Source: Propionibacteriaceae bacterium
GTDB lineage: Bacteria > Actinomycetota > Actinomycetes > Propionibacteriales > Propionibacteriaceae
Assembly (NCBI GenBank): GCA_031287505.1
Contig: JAITSW010000163.1
Span: 1-9,060, forward strand
Length of the DNA stretch: 9,060 nt
Direction: 5' to 3'
Shown here: positions 7,154-9,060 of the stretch, one piece after another
How positions within the stretch are numbered: position 1 is the stretch's first letter
Layout: each line of letters starts with the position of its first letter
Notes under the pieces: generated by a model
Database searches by the model: none
The model's input: the letters and a program-made list of their open reading frames with translations, nothing else
Told to the model about the DNA's origin: nothing
Translations under genes and position numbers: made by a program

Positions 7154-7201
7154 CATATGAAGCTCTGCCACTGGGCAATAAGACTTGCGTATTATGTCCA
7201 G

Positions 7202-7468
7202 GAAGGGGTAAACGCCCAACTCCGTGAGGTTGCCCGCAGGCATCGGGGCATGCCCGTCGAGCATCGACGCCGCGCATTCGAGTGGTGGATGTGGCGTCAC
7301 GCGGCCGCTGCACCGCCACTGGCTGACCTGATCCGACCCGAACACTTCAAAGAGCCGCCCAACCCCAAACCACACGCCAACGATGACAAACCCGGCGACT
7401 GGGGCACCGCCGCGACCCCCGAAGAAGGCCTATGAGCACGCAAAGGATGGGCCAGAAGAAACAGGTGA
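7202..7468 (+). pseudogene. C-terminal remnant of an IS1249-like (IS256-related) transposase
   Basis: An open frame reaches TGA at 7433-7435, and from about 7202 it reads like the end of IS1249-type transposases: EGVNAQLREVARRHRGMP, then EHRRRAFEWWMWRH, then DWGTAATPEEGL. This is recalled family resemblance, not a search. Past the TGA the same frame continues ARKGWARRNR to a second TGA at 7466-7468. In my recollection of the family a Trp follows EEGL, so the first TGA looks like a TGG-to-TGA change. The catalytic N-terminal and central parts are absent; the frame upstream of 7202 (back to a TTG at 7118) overlaps the neighbouring promoter and shows no transposase similarity. The piece cannot encode an active transposase and marks an old insertion between the transporter and catabolic operons. 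Confidence 0.6.
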
Positions 7469-7483
7469 CACGCTCGGAAAAGA

Positions 7484-7526
7484 CTCTCTTTTTGTCCTAT
7501 AACCCCATAACCCACTAAAAAGAGAG
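7484..7526. repeat. Inverted repeat, possible right end of the IS remnant
   Basis: CTCTCTTTTT (7484-7493) and AAAAAGAGAG (7517-7526) are perfect 10-bp inverted arms around a 23-nt spacer containing TTATAGGAC on the minus strand. It begins 15 bp after the second stop of the transposase frame, where the right terminal inverted repeat of the element would be expected. No partner left end is present, so this assignment is inferred. A weak plus-strand terminator is an alternative. Confidence 0.3.
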
Positions 7527-7544
7527 AGTTCGAATTAAAACTGA

Positions 7545-7571
7545 TTCCCGCCGAGCGCAGTCTGCCGGGAA
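7545..7571 (-). repeat. Second hairpin, possible weak terminator
   Basis: TTCCCG (7545-7550) and CGGGAA (7566-7571) form a six-base-pair stem with a 15-nt loop. On the minus strand it is followed by TCAGTTTTAATTCG, a poor T-tract. It lies downstream of the better hairpin at 7584-7620 and could act as a back-up terminator for the transporter operon. Confidence 0.25.
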
Positions 7572-7583
7572 ATACTCCCAACT

Positions 7584-7620
7584 AAAAAGGAGAGTTCCCG
7601 CCCTGTAACAGAACGGGAAC
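7584..7620 (-). terminator. Rho-independent terminator of the sugar ABC transporter operon
   Basis: On the minus strand GTTCCCG (7620-7614) pairs with CGGGAAC (7600-7594) across a 13-nt loop. The stem can be extended past one mismatch by GAG/CTC, and TCTCCTTTTT follows. It lies 26 bp after the permease stop, the expected place for the end of the operon. Confidence 0.7.
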
Positions 7621-7645
7621 CCTCACCCCTTTTCCCCCACACGCG

Positions 7646-8854
7646 TCAGTTGACCTTGGCGCGGCGCTTTGAGAGCAAGTCGAAGGCAACGGCTGCCAGC
7701 AGCACCAAGCCCTTCACTACCTGCTGCCAGGCCGGGGCAATGCCATAGATCGACGAGCCCATGTTGATAACACCCATGATGAGCGCGCCAACCATGGCTC
7801 CAGAAATACGGCCAATACCGCCGGTAACCGCCGTGCCGCCGATGAAACAGGCCGCAATGGCATCCAACTCATAGCTTTGCCCGGCGGTTGAAGTGGCCGC
7901 ACCGGCCCTAGATGTCACCACGATGGCCGCCACCGCCGAAAGCAAGCCCATATGCAAGAAGATGAAGAAATTCGTGCGGGCGGTGTTGATACCGGAGAGA
8001 ATCGCGGCATTAAGGTTGCCGCCAACAGCGTAAACATGCCGGCCAAAGACCGTGCGGTTGAGCACGAAGCTGTAAACGGCGATTAGGACGCCCACGATGA
8101 TCAAGACAACCGGTGAACCGCCAGAACTAGCGGCCAACAGGAAAACCAAAGCCAGAATTGCAAAAACAGTCACCACGGTCTTGCCGACAAATAGCCCCAT
8201 CGACTCCGGGACCACCCCGTGCTTTTCCTGCGATGCCCGGGCTCGAATTTGCGACCAAATCAACCCGGCGATCCCAATGACGCCGATGAGAACCGTGACC
8301 AAGTCAAGTGCGACCGGCTGATTACTGCCGAAGGTAAACGGCAAAGGCCCCAAGCGCGAGAAGAAATTGGGTATCGAACCAGCCGCCACATAGACGAACC
8401 CGGAATCAAAACCGGCCATGGTGACCCCGGCGATTATGATCGCCAACCCCCGGAATATCAACATGCCCGCCAAGGTGACAATAAAAGCCGGTATTCGCAC
8501 ATAGGCAATCCAAAAGCCATGCCACACGCCCACGGCGGCGCCAATCGCCAAAGCCAGCAAAACTGCCAACGGCCAAGGCCAATTCCAGTAATACATCGCC
8601 CAGCCCAAAACGCCGCCGATAAAGGCGACTAGCGAACCCACCGACAGATCGATATGGCCGGCGACGATCACCATCACCATTCCGATAGCCAGAATAAGCA
8701 CATAGGCATTTTGGCGAACCAGGTCGGCAACGTTGTCAGGGAAAAGCAGCTTTCCGCCCGTCATGATGCCGAAGACAACCACCACGGCGAGCAGCGCGGC
8801 CATGATGCCGTATTGGCGCAGGTTTCCCGATAGTGATTCCTTGAGAGTGCTCAT
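7646..8854 (-). CDS. Sugar ABC transporter permease, GguB/XylH (BPD_transp_2) type
   Basis: Integral membrane permease of 402 residues, dense in hydrophobic segments (about ten predicted helices by eye). It belongs to the family that imports monosaccharides such as xylose, galactose or ribose. Diagnostic stretches are MVIVAGHIDLSVGSLVAFIGG at about 61-81 and, near the C-terminus, ELDAIAACFIGGTAVTGG followed by GRISGAMVGALIMG, a signature of this permease family. A longer hydrophilic insert with the stretch SQEKHGVVPESMG lies mid-protein, as in the multiple-sugar (MmsB/GguB) subgroup. Its ATG is 2 bp after the stop of the ATPase gene, with AAGGAAAG (8872-8865) as ribosome site, so the two are translationally linked. 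The substrate cannot be deduced. A terminator follows at 7584-7620. Confidence 0.93.
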   Translation of the reverse strand: MSTLKESLSGNLRQYGIMAALLAVVVVFGIMTGGKLLFPDNVADLVRQNAYVLILAIGMVMVIVAGHIDLSVGSLVAFIGGVLGWAMYYWNWPWPLAVLLALAIGAAVGVWHGFWIAYVRIPAFIVTLAGMLIFRGLAIIIAGVTMAGFDSGFVYVAAGSIPNFFSRLGPLPFTFGSNQPVALDLVTVLIGVIGIAGLIWSQIRARASQEKHGVVPESMGLFVGKTVVTVFAILALVFLLAASSGGSPVVLIIVGVLIAVYSFVLNRTVFGRHVYAVGGNLNAAILSGINTARTNFFIFLHMGLLSAVAAIVVTSRAGAATSTAGQSYELDAIAACFIGGTAVTGGIGRISGAMVGALIMGVINMGSSIYGIAPAWQQVVKGLVLLAAVAFDLLSKRRAKVN

Positions 8855-8856
8855 TG

Positions 8857-9060
8857 TTAGGCTGCTTTCCTTGTTTCGACGGTCATGAGTTTCATCAAAT
8901 ATTCCTGGGTCGCGTCTGCCCGCGCAACATTGCCGGTGATGACGCCTTCACTCAGGGTATAAATACGATCGCAAATTCCGATTAGCTCGGGCAATTCTGA
9001 GGAGATAACCAACACTGCTTTGCCCAAGTCGGCTAGCTGGTTGATAATGCTGTAGATCTC
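8857..9060 (-). CDS. Sugar ABC transporter ATP-binding protein, C-terminal fragment (cut by window edge)
   Basis: The last 67 codons of a gene that begins beyond position 9060. The frame reads [20 protein letters not shown], then [20 protein letters not shown], and ends MTVETRKAA at a TAA (8859-8857). This is the end of the second nucleotide-binding domain of MglA/XylG/GguA-type duplicated ATPases; the ISSELPE segment is typical of that half. Walker A and signature motifs lie outside the window. The stop is 2 bp before the permease start, confirming one operon. A periplasmic-type sugar-binding protein (ChvE/XylF-like) is expected further upstream. Confidence 0.92.
   Translation of the reverse strand, partial: EIYSIINQLADLGKAVLVISSELPELIGICDRIYTLSEGVITGNVARADATQEYLMKLMTVETRKAA

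Noticed and set aside
7118..7201. First 28 codons of the plus-strand frame from TTG 7118 as part of the transposase
   Set aside because: This stretch covers the promoter and palindrome of the divergent dehydrogenase operon and shows no transposase-like sequence. It is probably a chance extension.
7433..7435. TGA read as Trp or selenocysteine
   Set aside because: The element is already truncated and other genes here use TGG for Trp and TGA for stop. A simple inactivating mutation explains it.
8219..8632. 137-codon plus-strand open frame opposite the permease
   Set aside because: The composition (rich in Arg, Pro, His, Gln) is that of an antisense shadow of a membrane protein, and the permease on the minus strand is certain.
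1..9060. CRISPR arrays, tRNA/rRNA genes, riboswitches, replication origin
   Set aside because: No regularly spaced direct repeats, cloverleaf-like segments or DnaA-box clusters were seen on either strand.

Overview
The window looks like chromosomal DNA of a high-GC Gram-positive bacterium (Actinomycetota). I estimate GC by eye at just under 60%. The aminotransferase and Ddl resemble actinobacterial forms, GTG/TTG starts occur, and a transposase remnant of the IS1249 type is present. Actinomycetaceae or a neighbouring family would fit, but the sequence does not fix the genus.

Left part, positions 1-4153: housekeeping and cell-envelope genes. On the minus strand lie thioredoxin reductase (trxB) and, upstream of it, a predicted lipoprotein of unknown function. 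The lipoprotein is preceded by a short, apparently frameshifted exported ORF whose stop overlaps the lipoprotein's TTG start. Diverging from these on the plus strand is a tight two-gene unit: a MocR/2-aminoadipate-type PLP aminotransferase and a short D-Ala-D-Ala ligase. From memory, such genes often sit near the chromosome origin in actinobacteria, but no ori, par or rRNA sequence lies in the window.

Middle part, positions 4158-7102: a minus-strand catabolic operon read from high to low coordinates. It encodes a CtBP-like D-2-hydroxyacid dehydrogenase, an SMP-30/gluconolactonase and a zinc-dependent sugar/polyol dehydrogenase. Its presumed promoter carries a 13-bp palindrome, ATTGT-ATG-ACAAT, with the layout of a GntR-family operator overlapping a TACAAT -10 element.

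Right part, positions 7200-9060: a decayed 3' end of an IS1249-like transposase, with a stop codon where a Trp is expected, and a cluster of inverted repeats including a minus-strand terminator. Then come the end of a sugar ABC importer operon: a GguB/XylH-type permease and the C-terminal end of its ATPase, which runs off the window.

Taken together, positions 4158-9060 read as a sugar uptake and oxidation locus. An aldose or related sugar would be imported, oxidised to a lactone by the Zn dehydrogenase, hydrolysed by the lactonase, and the acid handled by the hydroxyacid dehydrogenase. The substrate is not identifiable and no dehydratase, aldolase or kinase is in view. Nothing here is clearly a new kind of biological system. 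The most useful leads are the GntR-like operator, the transposase scar between the transport and catabolic operons, and the cryptic exported ORF.
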